Assembly (NCBI GenBank): GCA_964504655.1
Contig: CAZDFD010000064.1
Span: forward strand, 1-25,612
DNA from: JANXAZ01 sp964504655
GTDB taxonomy: Bacteria; Pseudomonadota; Alphaproteobacteria; Geminicoccales; Geminicoccaceae
Length of the DNA stretch: 25,612 nucleotides
Reading direction: 5' to 3'
Shown here: in pieces, positions 9,884-16,683 of the stretch
Position numbering within the stretch: the first letter of the stretch is position 1
How the letters are laid out: every line of letters starts with the position of its first letter
Notes under the pieces: generated by a model
Databases searched by the model: none
What the model was told of the DNA's origin: nothing
The model's input: the letters and a program-made list of their open reading frames with translations, nothing else
Program-made: the position numbers and the translations under genes

Positions 9884-10303
9884 TCACGGCCCCAGGAGCT
9901 CCTCGAGGAACGGGATCAGCGGTGGGTCGGCGGGCGGCATGGGCAGCTCGCGCAGGCCGCGCGGGCGCACCCAGCGCAGCGCCTGGCCCTCGCGCCCGAC
10001 GGGCTCGCCCGCCCAGCGCCGGCAGACCCAGAGCGGCATCAGCAGGTGGAAGTCCTCGTAGGCGTGGCTCGCGAAGGTCAGGGGTGCGAGGCAGGCCGGT
10101 CGCACCTCGATGCCGAGCTCCTCCTGGAGCTCGCGCACGAGGCAGGCCTCCGGGCTCTCGCCGGGCCGGAGCTTGCCCCCCGGCAGCTCCCAGAGGCCGG
10201 CCATGGCCCGCCCCTCGGGCCGGCGCTGGATCAGCACCCGCCCGTCGACGTCGACCAGCGCGCAGGCCGCCACCAGGAGCAGCGGCCGCGGCTCCACCTC
10301 CAC
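9884..10303 (-). CDS. mutT: Nudix hydrolase, MutT-type 8-oxo-dGTP diphosphatase
   Basis: It probably sanitises oxidised guanine nucleotides. It has 139 residues. The Nudix box is complete at residues 43-65, with the GxxxxxExxxxxxxREUxEExGU residues in place (REL then EELGI). The N-terminal segment (LLLVAACALVDVDGRVLIQR, then RP) and the GLWELPGG lead-in are typical of MutT. The start is GTG with GGAGG about 8 bases upstream, 19 bases after the argJ stop. Co-transcription with argJ is likely. A different Nudix substrate cannot be excluded from sequence alone. Confidence 0.9.
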   Translation of the reverse strand: MEVEPRPLLLVAACALVDVDGRVLIQRRPEGRAMAGLWELPGGKLRPGESPEACLVRELQEELGIEVRPACLAPLTFASHAYEDFHLLMPLWVCRRWAGEPVGREGQALRWVRPRGLRELPMPPADPPLIPFLEELLGP

Positions 10304-10322
10304 CCGCCCGCCCTCCGGCGCC

Positions 10323-11561
10323 TCAGGAGCGGTAGTCGGCGTTGATGTCGACGTAGCCGCGGGTCAGATCGCAGGTCCACACCCGGGCCCGGCCCGGCCC
10401 GCGCCCGACCGTGACGGCGAGGCCGATCTCGCGGCCGGCGAGGTGCGCCGCCACCGGCGCCTCGTCGAGGTCGGGTACCGCCCCGCCGTCGCGCGCCACG
10501 GCGTGGCCGCCGAACGCCACGGCCAGGCACTCGGGCTCGATCGGCTCGCCGGCCCGGCCGACCGCCATCACCACGCGACCCCAGTTGGCGTCACCGCCGG
10601 CGATCGCCGTCTTGACGAGCGGGCTGTTCGCGACGGTGAGCGCGATCCGCCGCGCCGAGGCGTCGGATACCGCGCCCTCGAGCTCGATCGTCACGAGCTT
10701 CTGCGCCCCCTCGCCGTCGCGCACCACCTGGACCGCGAGGTCCTGGGCCACGGCCCGCAGCGCGTCCCTGAAGCCGGCGAGCCGGCTGTCGGCCATCTCG
10801 GCCAGCGGATGGTGGTGCGCCCAGCCGCTCGCCAGAAGCAGGAGGGTGTCCGAGGTCGAGGTGTCGCCGTCGACCGTGGTGCAGTTGAAGCTCTCGGCCA
10901 CCGCCTCCTCGAGCAGCTCCTGCAGGAGGGCCGCCGGCAGGCGCGCGTCGGTCACGAGAAAGGCGAGCAGGGTCGCCATGTCGGGGGCGATCATGCCCGA
11001 GCCCTTGGCGATCCCGGCCACCGTCACCGGCACGCCGTCGATGCTGGTGCGCGCGACGGCGCCCTTGGGGAAGGTGTCGGTGGTCATGATGGCGCGCGCC
11101 GCCGCGGCGATGCCGTCGGCCCTGAGCCCGGCCACGAGCTCGGGCACCTTGGCGGTGATCCGCTCGACCGGTAGCCGCTCACCGATCACCCCGGTCGAGG
11201 CCACGTAGACCTCCTCCGCCGGGCAGTGCAGCGCTGCCGCCACCGCCCGCGCCTCGGCCTCGACCGCGCGGTCGCCCTCGGCACCGCGGCAGACATTGGC
11301 GTTGCCGGCGTTCACGATCACCGCCCGCGCCAGCCCGCGGGGCAGCTGCCGGCGGCACCAGGTGACCGGGTGGCCGGGCGTCGACGAGCGGGTCAGGACG
11401 CCCGCCACCGTGGTGCCCGGCACTGCCTCGATCAGCAAGAGATCGGGCCGGCCGCGGTAGCGGATGCCGGCCTCGACGACGGCCATTCGGAAGCCCGCCA
11501 CCGGCGGGATCTCCGGGAACCGCTCCGGGGCGAGCGGCGAGACCTGCGTGATCCTGGCCAT
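10323..11561 (-). CDS. argJ: Bifunctional ornithine acetyltransferase / N-acetylglutamate synthase
   Basis: It transfers acetyl from N-acetylornithine to glutamate in the cyclic arginine pathway; bifunctional members also use acetyl-CoA. It has 412 residues, which is normal. The self-cleavage site is visible in APDMATLLAFL, with Thr197 expected to become the nucleophile of the beta chain. Other hallmarks are AVIVNAGNANVCRG (79-92), VASTGVIGERLP (120-131), FNCTTVDGDTSTSDT, and the C-terminal DINADYRS. The preceding ppiC-argJ-mutT order on the same strand supports an operon. Confidence 0.97.
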   Translation of the reverse strand: MARITQVSPLAPERFPEIPPVAGFRMAVVEAGIRYRGRPDLLLIEAVPGTTVAGVLTRSSTPGHPVTWCRRQLPRGLARAVIVNAGNANVCRGAEGDRAVEAEARAVAAALHCPAEEVYVASTGVIGERLPVERITAKVPELVAGLRADGIAAAARAIMTTDTFPKGAVARTSIDGVPVTVAGIAKGSGMIAPDMATLLAFLVTDARLPAALLQELLEEAVAESFNCTTVDGDTSTSDTLLLLASGWAHHHPLAEMADSRLAGFRDALRAVAQDLAVQVVRDGEGAQKLVTIELEGAVSDASARRIALTVANSPLVKTAIAGGDANWGRVVMAVGRAGEPIEPECLAVAFGGHAVARDGGAVPDLDEAPVAAHLAGREIGLAVTVGRGPGRARVWTCDLTRGYVDINADYRS

Positions 11562-11598
11562 CCCTGCTCCTCGGGCCCTGCTCCTCGGGCCGGGCCCC

Positions 11599-12420
11599 TC
11601 AATTCGGCCGCGGCGCGCCGTCCGGGCCGAACCGCTCGACCTTGGCCTTGGCCCTGAGCTCGGCCACCAGCGCGTTGACCGTCTCGCGCGCCACCTGCTC
11701 CTTGAGCTCGGGTTCCTTCTCCTCGAAGGAGGGTGCCGCCGCGCGTCGCTCCTGGACCCGGATCACGTGCCAGCCGAAGCGGGTCTCGACCGGGTCCTTG
11801 CTGGTCTCGCCGGGGGCCATGGCGAAGGCCGCCTCGGCGAACGGCTCGACCATCGTGTCGCGCCGGAAGAAGCCCAGATCGCCGTCGGTCTGCTGCGCCG
11901 AGGGATCGATCGAGACCGCCCGCGCGAGACCGCCGAAATCGGCGCCCGAGGCGAGCTTGGCGAGCACGTCCCGGGCCTCGGCCTCGGTCTTGACCAGGAT
12001 GTGGCTGGCGCGGATCTCCTCGACGGCGAAGCCGGGCTGGGCGCGCGCCACCATGTAGGCCTGCTGCAGCCGCTCGGCGGTGAGCGCCCCCTCGATCGTC
12101 ACCTCGAGCAGCTGGTCGCCCAGGATCTCGCGGCGGGCGCGGGCGAGCGCCGCCTGCACCTCGGGCCGGCTCTCGAGCTTCCGCCGCTCGGCCTCGCGGG
12201 CCAGGAGCCGCCGGTCGATCACCCGGGCCAGGAGCGGATCGTAGATCATCTCGAGCGGCAGCTGCCGGTATTGGTCGGGCAGCCCGGCCTGGGCCGCCAC
12301 GAGCTCCGAGCGCAGCACCGTCTCGCCGTCGATCACCGCCACGACGGGGTCGTCGGGAGCGGCCGCCGCCGGCGCGGCGCCGGCCAGAACGAGCGCCGCG
12401 AGCGCCGGGATCCACCGCAT
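11599..12420 (-). CDS. Periplasmic peptidyl-prolyl cis-trans isomerase, parvulin/PpiC type
   Basis: This is a predicted periplasmic folding helper. It has 273 residues. A Sec signal peptide covers residues 1-21 (MRWIPALAALVLAGAAPAAA). An N-terminal helical chaperone region includes a conserved-looking VIDRRLLAREAER at 68-80. The parvulin domain spans about 134-226, with EEIRASHILVKTEAEA, the GDLGFF motif at 180-185 and RFGWHVIRV. The ATG is preceded by GGAGACGG. The frame stays open for 25 codons upstream, but that part is not signal-like. It could equally be named SurA-like or PrsA-like. Confidence 0.92.
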   Translation of the reverse strand: MRWIPALAALVLAGAAPAAAAPDDPVVAVIDGETVLRSELVAAQAGLPDQYRQLPLEMIYDPLLARVIDRRLLAREAERRKLESRPEVQAALARARREILGDQLLEVTIEGALTAERLQQAYMVARAQPGFAVEEIRASHILVKTEAEARDVLAKLASGADFGGLARAVSIDPSAQQTDGDLGFFRRDTMVEPFAEAAFAMAPGETSKDPVETRFGWHVIRVQERRAAAPSFEEKEPELKEQVARETVNALVAELRAKAKVERFGPDGAPRPN

Positions 12421-12465
12421 CGACCGTCTCCGTCCAGGAAGGCGCCGCCGGGGCGCGGGCGGGCG

Positions 12466-12495
12466 GATAAAGGCACGTTTGCGGAAGCCCCACAA
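12466..12495 (-). promoter_or_regulatory. Candidate promoter for ppiC-argJ-mutT
   Basis: On the minus strand TTGTGG (12490-12495) and TTTATC (12466-12471) are separated by 18 bases. They lie in a short AT-richer island 45 bases upstream of the ppiC start. This is a pattern match only. Confidence 0.35.
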
Positions 12496-12569
12496 GCGAG
12501 CGGCGCGCGCTCGACAGGCGGCCGTCCCGGCACCATGCTGGCCGCTCGGCCCGAACGCGGAACCGAGCC

Positions 12570-13337
12570 CTGGGTGCGACCACCTCGATCGCCGCGCGCT
12601 TCGGCGCGCTCGCCCACGACCCGAACCTGGTCCTGCTCGAGGGCCTGCACCCGCTCAAGCACGCCCTCCGCTTCGGCGCCGCCGTCGAGCTCGCGGTGAG
12701 CCCCGACCCCCATGCCCTGCTGGCGCTCGCCCGTGGGCTCTGCCCGGACCTGCTCGCCACCCTCGAGAGGCTACTGCAGCCGGTCCCGGCCGGCCTCTTC
12801 GCGGCCCTGGCGTCACCCCCGCCGAGCCCGGTGCTGGCGATCGCCCGCCGTCCGGCGGTCGACGGTGCGGCCCTCCTCGAGGCGGCCGGACCGGCGCCGC
12901 TCGTGCTGCTCGACCGGCCGGTGCACACCGGCAACCTCGGTGCCGTGGTGCGGGTCGCGGCCGCGCTCGGGGCCGCGGGCGTGCTCTGCCTCGGCGGCCC
13001 GGACCCGTGGGCGCCGAGCGCGCTGCGCGGCTCCTCGGGACTGCACTTCGCCCTCGGGGTGGCCCGCCTCGCGGCGCTCCCGGCCCGGCTCGGCCGGCCC
13101 CTCCTGGCCCTGCACCCGGAGGGCCGGCCACTCCGCCCGGGCGAGATCGCGCGGGGCGCCGTGCTCGCCCTCGGCAGCGAGCGGCACGGCCTCGATCAGG
13201 GCCTGCGCGCCCGCGCCGACGCGCTTCTCGCCATCCCCATGCGGCCCGGCGTATCGAGCCTCAACCTCGCGACCGCCGCGGCGATCGCGCTCTGGTCGGC
13301 GCGCGGCGCCCTTCCGTCGGAGGGAGGGCGGGGGTAG
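12570..13337 (+). CDS. TrmH/SpoU-family RNA methyltransferase (start codon uncertain)
   Basis: This is a SAM-dependent 2'-O-ribose RNA methyltransferase with the SPOUT knot. All three SpoU motifs are present: NLGAVVR at 122-128, LALGSERHGL at 199-208, and IPMRPGVSSLNLATAAAIA at 222-240. The N-terminal substrate-binding region is seen in PNLVLLEGLHPLKHALRFGA. That conserved segment lies upstream of the first GTG in frame (12696), so translation must begin earlier. No ATG, GTG or TTG exists in frame back to at least 12480, and a CTG at 12570 is the best candidate. The RNA target (tRNA or 23S rRNA) is not deducible. It overlaps the upstream region of the alcohol dehydrogenase. Confidence 0.8.
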   Translation: MGATTSIAARFGALAHDPNLVLLEGLHPLKHALRFGAAVELAVSPDPHALLALARGLCPDLLATLERLLQPVPAGLFAALASPPPSPVLAIARRPAVDGAALLEAAGPAPLVLLDRPVHTGNLGAVVRVAAALGAAGVLCLGGPDPWAPSALRGSSGLHFALGVARLAALPARLGRPLLALHPEGRPLRPGEIARGAVLALGSERHGLDQGLRARADALLAIPMRPGVSSLNLATAAAIALWSARGALPSEGGRG

Positions 13338-13369
13338 CGATGGAAACCAACGAGGAGGGGAGCCTCGCC

Positions 13370-14557
13370 ATGTCGGATCCCGCCACGCGTCTGGTCACCT
13401 GGAACTACCCCACCCGCGTCCGCTTCGGCGTGGGCGCGGTGCGCGAGGTCGGCGAGGCCTGTCGGGCCGCCGGCCTCGCCCGTCCGCTCGTGGTGACCGA
13501 CCCGGGCCTGGCCCGGCTCGGCCTGCTCGAGGAGGTGCTGGCGCCGCTCGAGCGGGCCGGCCTGCGCCCGGCGGTGTTCGACGGGGTCCGCCCCAACCCC
13601 ACGGCCGCCAATGTCGAGCTCGGCGTCGAGGTCCTGCGCCGGGACCGCCACGACGGGGTGGTCGCGGTCGGCGGCGGCAGCGCCCTCGACGTCGGCAAGC
13701 TGGTCGCGTTCATGGCCGGCCAGGTGCGGCCGATCTGGGACTTCGAGGACGTCGGCGACTGGTGGACCCGGGCCGATCCGGCCGGGATCCTGCCGGTGGT
13801 GGCGGTCCCGACCACCGCCGGCACCGGCTCCGAGGTCGGGAGGGCGGGCGTCGTGACCGACGAGGCTACCCACACCAAGAAGATCATCTTCCACCCGGCC
13901 ATGATGCCGCGCACGGCGATCCTCGACCCGACGATGACGCGCGGCCTGCCGCCGCACCTGACCGCCGCCACCGGCATGGACGCGCTCGCCCACTGCCTCG
14001 AGGCCTACTGCGCGCCGGGCTTCCACCCGATGGCCGAGGGCATCGCGGTCGAGGGCGTCCGCCTCGTGTTCGAGGCCCTGCCGCGCGCGGTCCGCGACGG
14101 CGCCGACCTCGAGGCGCGCGGCTGGATGCAGGCGGCCTCGGCGATGGGAGCCACCGCCTTCCAGAAGGGCCTGGGCGCGGTCCACAGTCTCTCGCACCCT
14201 CTGGGCGCGGTCTACGACCTGCACCACGGCCTGTTGAACGGGATCCTGCTGCCCTACGTGCTGACCTTCAACCGCGGGGCGATCGAGGCGCGGATCGCCC
14301 GCTTGGCGGCCTGGCTCGGGCTGGCGCCGAGTTTCGACGCCTTCCTGGCGGCGCTGCTCGAGCTGCGCCGGACGACCGGCGTTCCGCACACGCTCGCGGA
14401 GCTCGGTGTGCCCGCCGACCGGCTGGTCGAGCTCGCGGGAATGGCCGAGCGCGACCCGACGGCCGCGAGCAACCCGCGCCCGGTCGATGCCGCGGTCCTC
14501 GAGCGACTGTACCGCGCCGCCATCGCCGGCCAGATGCTCCCGGGTACGCCCCGTTAA
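13370..14557 (+). CDS. Iron-containing (group III) alcohol dehydrogenase
   Basis: This is an NAD(P)-dependent metal alcohol dehydrogenase of 395 residues. The nucleotide-binding GGGSALDVGK is at 101-110 and PTTAGTGSEVGRAGV at 147-161. The metal ligands match the FucO pattern: Asp204 and His208 in GMDALAH, His272 in AVHSLSHPLGA, and His286 in HHG. The ATG at 13370 has AGGAGGGGAG seven bases upstream; an in-frame ATG at 13340 would add ten residues and also has a purine-rich leader. It follows the methyltransferase stop by 32 bases. The substrate is unknown. Confidence 0.92.
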   Translation: MSDPATRLVTWNYPTRVRFGVGAVREVGEACRAAGLARPLVVTDPGLARLGLLEEVLAPLERAGLRPAVFDGVRPNPTAANVELGVEVLRRDRHDGVVAVGGGSALDVGKLVAFMAGQVRPIWDFEDVGDWWTRADPAGILPVVAVPTTAGTGSEVGRAGVVTDEATHTKKIIFHPAMMPRTAILDPTMTRGLPPHLTAATGMDALAHCLEAYCAPGFHPMAEGIAVEGVRLVFEALPRAVRDGADLEARGWMQAASAMGATAFQKGLGAVHSLSHPLGAVYDLHHGLLNGILLPYVLTFNRGAIEARIARLAAWLGLAPSFDAFLAALLELRRTTGVPHTLAELGVPADRLVELAGMAERDPTAASNPRPVDAAVLERLYRAAIAGQMLPGTPR

Positions 14558-14590
14558 CCGGGGCGCAACCGGGCGGGCGCAGGGTCTCCC

Positions 14591-14627
14591 GCGACCGGGC
14601 GCGGCACCCCATCACGCGCCCGGTCGC
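14591..14627. terminator. Perfect 13-bp hairpin between convergent genes
   Basis: GCGACCGGGCGCG (14591-14603) pairs perfectly with its complement at 14615-14627 across an 11-base loop. It lies between the ends of the alcohol dehydrogenase and the convergent DUF2892 gene. No T-tract follows on either side. It is a probable shared terminator. Confidence 0.6.
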
Positions 14628-14631
14628 CCCC

Positions 14632-14892
14632 TCAGGTCGCCGCGGCCCGGTTCCAGGGCAGGCGCGCGAGCAGCAGGGCCATGCCACAGCTGCCGCTGAG
14701 CCCGGCATGGATCAGCCCGAGGCCGACGACGCCGCTCAGCGCGTGCCACCCGGGCGAGACCAGCGTGCCCAGGACGAAGCCCGCGAGCGCCATCCCGCCC
14801 GCCACGAGCTGTGCCTGACGCAGCACCGACAGTCGCGCGCTCCGCCCGCAGGCCACGCCCGCCCCGGCCTCGACGCTCTCGCTCCCGCTCAT
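14632..14892 (-). CDS. Small DUF2892-type inner-membrane protein
   Basis: This is an 86-residue protein with two predicted membrane helices, about residues 27-45 and 51-76. The pattern LSVLRQAQLVAGGMALAGF then GLSGSCGMALLLARLPWNR matches the DUF2892 membrane module, which often occurs fused to a rhodanese (YgaP) or beside sulfur-metabolism enzymes. Here it stands alone. The ATG has GGAGG seven bases upstream; the open frame extends further upstream but across the intergenic region. It diverges from the persulfide-dioxygenase-like gene, which suggests a role in sulfide or persulfide handling. That role is inferred only from neighbours. Confidence 0.8.
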   Translation of the reverse strand: MSGSESVEAGAGVACGRSARLSVLRQAQLVAGGMALAGFVLGTLVSPGWHALSGVVGLGLIHAGLSGSCGMALLLARLPWNRAAAT

Positions 14893-14943
14893 CCGCGATC
14901 CTCCGGCCCGGGCATCCGGGCGCCAGTTGTTTAGTTGTGCCTC

Positions 14944-14972
14944 ATATAAGGTCGGCGCACGGGCCCGAGCAA
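14944..14972 (-). promoter_or_regulatory. Candidate promoter for the DUF2892 gene
   Basis: On the minus strand TTGCTC (14967-14972) and TTATAT (14944-14949) are 17 bases apart, in the most AT-rich patch of this neighbourhood. The start codon is 52 bases downstream. The same AT-rich patch could serve the divergent gene, but I found no good pair on the plus strand. Confidence 0.4.
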
Positions 14973-15052
14973 GGCCGGCGGCACTCGCGCCACGCCTCGG
15001 CCTGCGGCATCCTGGCGCGTGCGGCGAGCGCAGCGTGGCCGGGAGGTTCGCC

Positions 15053-15913
15053 ATGACGGTGAGCGTCGAGACCTTCTTCGATCCGGTGACCGGCACCGCG
15101 AGCCATCTCGTGGTCGAGCCGAACGGGCGCTGCTGCGCCATCGTCGATCCGGTGCTCGATTACGACGCGGCGTCGGGCCGGACCCGGACCGCCTCGGCGG
15201 AGCGGATCGCCGCCCGGGTGGCCGAGCGCGGCCTCGAGGTCGCCTGGATTCTCGAGACCCACATCCATGCCGACCATCTCTCGGCTGCCGCCTGGCTCAA
15301 ACGGCGGCTCGGTGGGCAGATCGGGATCGGCGCACGGATCACCGAAGTGCAGCGCACCTTCAAGGAGGTCTTCAACCTCGAGCCGCGCTTCGCCTGCGAC
15401 GGTCGTCAGTTCGACCACCTGTTCGAGGGCGGCCAGACCTTCGAGATCGGCCGGCAGGAGGCGCGGGTGCTGCACACACCCGGCCACACGCCGGCCTGCT
15501 GTACCTACCTCGTGGGCGATTGCGCGTTCGTGGGCGACACGCTCTTCATGCCGGACGGCGGCACGGCCCGGGCCGACTTCCCGGGCGGCGACGCCGGCCG
15601 GCTCTACCGCTCGATCGCGCGCATCCTGGCCCTGCCGCCCGAGACCCGGATCCTGGTCTGCCACGACTATCAGCCGGGCGGCCGCGAGCCGCGCTTCGAG
15701 ACGACCGTGGCCGAGCAGCGGGCGCACAACATCCTCGTCGGCGGGGGGCGGTCGGAGGCCGAGTTCGTGGCGCTCCGCACCGCCCGCGACCGCACGCTCG
15801 CCATGCCCGCGCTCCTGATCCCCTCGATCCAGGTCAACATGCGGGCCGGGGAGCTGCCGCCGCCCGAAGCCAACGGCGTTTCCTACCTCAAGGTGCCGAT
15901 CGACCGTCTCTGA
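15053..15913 (+). CDS. Metallo-beta-lactamase-fold hydrolase, persulfide dioxygenase/Blh-like
   Basis: This 286-residue protein belongs to the metallo-beta-lactamase fold. Metal-binding THIHADH is at 69-75, with further ligands at His145 (TPGHTPAC), Asp162 (VGDTLFMPD) and His204 (VCHDY). The stretch GTARADFPGGDAGRLYRSI is typical of the ETHE1/Blh group that oxidises glutathione persulfide or supports sulfide detoxification. The ATG at 15053 follows GGGAGG by 6 bases. An upstream TTG in the same frame is not supported by sequence character. Pairing with a DUF2892 protein supports the sulfur assignment. A glyoxalase II-like activity is less likely given these motifs. Confidence 0.88.
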   Translation: MTVSVETFFDPVTGTASHLVVEPNGRCCAIVDPVLDYDAASGRTRTASAERIAARVAERGLEVAWILETHIHADHLSAAAWLKRRLGGQIGIGARITEVQRTFKEVFNLEPRFACDGRQFDHLFEGGQTFEIGRQEARVLHTPGHTPACCTYLVGDCAFVGDTLFMPDGGTARADFPGGDAGRLYRSIARILALPPETRILVCHDYQPGGREPRFETTVAEQRAHNILVGGGRSEAEFVALRTARDRTLAMPALLIPSIQVNMRAGELPPPEANGVSYLKVPIDRL

Positions 15914-15937
15914 GCCGCGCCGCGGGCGGCGGTCCCT

Positions 15938-15966
15938 TTGCCGGCCCCCGAGGACCGGTGTAGGAT
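15938..15966 (+). promoter_or_regulatory. Candidate promoter for the orphan secreted protein
   Basis: TTGCCG (15938-15943) and TAGGAT (15961-15966) are spaced by 17 bases, 55 bases ahead of the ATG at 16022. This is a pattern match only. Confidence 0.35.
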
Positions 15967-16021
15967 CGTCGCTCGTCCGACGTCCGGGAGCGGCGTCGGC
16001 GAGTGGGGAGGAACAGTGACG

Positions 16022-16378
16022 ATGCGCAGCTCCGAGCTGGCCGGGCCGGCGATCGTGGCGCTGGCGCTGGCGTTCGGCTCGCCGACAGCGGCCGCAGAAC
16101 CCCGTGCATCGATCGTGGGACCACCGGCCATCGTGCCGGCCGAGGCGGGCGCTCCGGTCCGCCTCGCGGCCGAGGTGCTCGACCGGGTGACCGCCGCCCA
16201 CAGCTGGTACATGGTTGTCGACCTCAATACGGGAGCTATCGCCAAGGTTCTGGTGGTCCACGGTGGCTCAGTCAGCAATCCCCCGCACAACAGCTGGCTG
16301 GTCATTAAATGGGGTAACTTGTCCTTTCCCATCAACACGTCGGGAGCGTTCAACCTGCTACACTATATCGATCCCTGA
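16022..16378 (+). CDS. Orphan secreted protein, 118 residues, function unknown
   Basis: I do not recognise this protein. A Sec-type signal peptide is clear (MRSSELAGPAIVALALAFGS then PTAAA, cleavage expected before EPRAS near residue 28). The mature part has no cysteine, alternates short hydrophobic and polar stretches (WYMVVDLN, KVLVVHGG, SWLVIKWGNLSFPI) and looks beta-rich. GGGGAGG precedes the start; GTG at 16016 is an alternative start two codons earlier. Codons 61-118 have 16 of 58 ending in A or T against 8 of 60 in the first half, so composition shifts inside the gene. A hairpin follows the stop. It may be a recent acquisition or a lineage-specific gene. Confidence 0.65.
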   Translation: MRSSELAGPAIVALALAFGSPTAAAEPRASIVGPPAIVPAEAGAPVRLAAEVLDRVTAAHSWYMVVDLNTGAIAKVLVVHGGSVSNPPHNSWLVIKWGNLSFPINTSGAFNLLHYIDP

Positions 16379-16379
16379 G

Positions 16380-16404
16380 CCGGCGGCAGGCTGACGGCCG
16401 CCGG
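16380..16404 (+). terminator. Hairpin after the orphan secreted protein gene
   Basis: An 8-bp perfect stem, CCGGCGGC (16380-16387) with GCCGCCGG (16397-16404) and a 9-base loop, begins immediately after the stop codon. No T-run follows, so it is a modest terminator candidate. Confidence 0.4.
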
Positions 16405-16683
16405 AGGCGCGACCACCCCCGGCAGCGACCGTTGCGCCGCGCGGGTGCCGGGGTCCAGCAGAGAGGATCGACGGCCGGCTCCGCGCGGCGCTCCGCGGAT
16501 CGGGCGCGGCAGAGCGAGGGCTTCCGGCGGCCGCTGGGGGGATCCCCTCCGTCGCCACAGCTGGTGGAGGCCGGCGAGAGCGCCGCGGTCCAGCCCATCT
16601 CGACGATCCCGATCGACCGGTCGTGAGTCGTGCGGCCGGCGGCGCTGCCGGCGCGGCCCCTCTCGCTCGACCGGCGGGCGGGC
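16405..16683. other. Intergenic region without recognisable content
   Basis: These 279 bases lie between the orphan gene and the end of the convergent molybdenum hydroxylase gene. Short open frames exist on both strands, but none has protein-like composition, a good ribosome site or a recognisable motif. I see no repeat or RNA gene here. Confidence 0.5.

Noticed and set aside
14927..15052. A 42-codon upstream extension of the persulfide-dioxygenase-like gene from a TTG
   Set aside because: The added residues are Arg/Ala-rich and would run through the promoter region. The ATG at 15053 has a strong ribosome site and matches the family's start.
16432..16626. A 64-codon plus-strand frame between the orphan gene and iorB
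   Set aside because: It has no ribosome site, no motif and Arg/Ser/Pro-rich composition. It is most likely non-coding.
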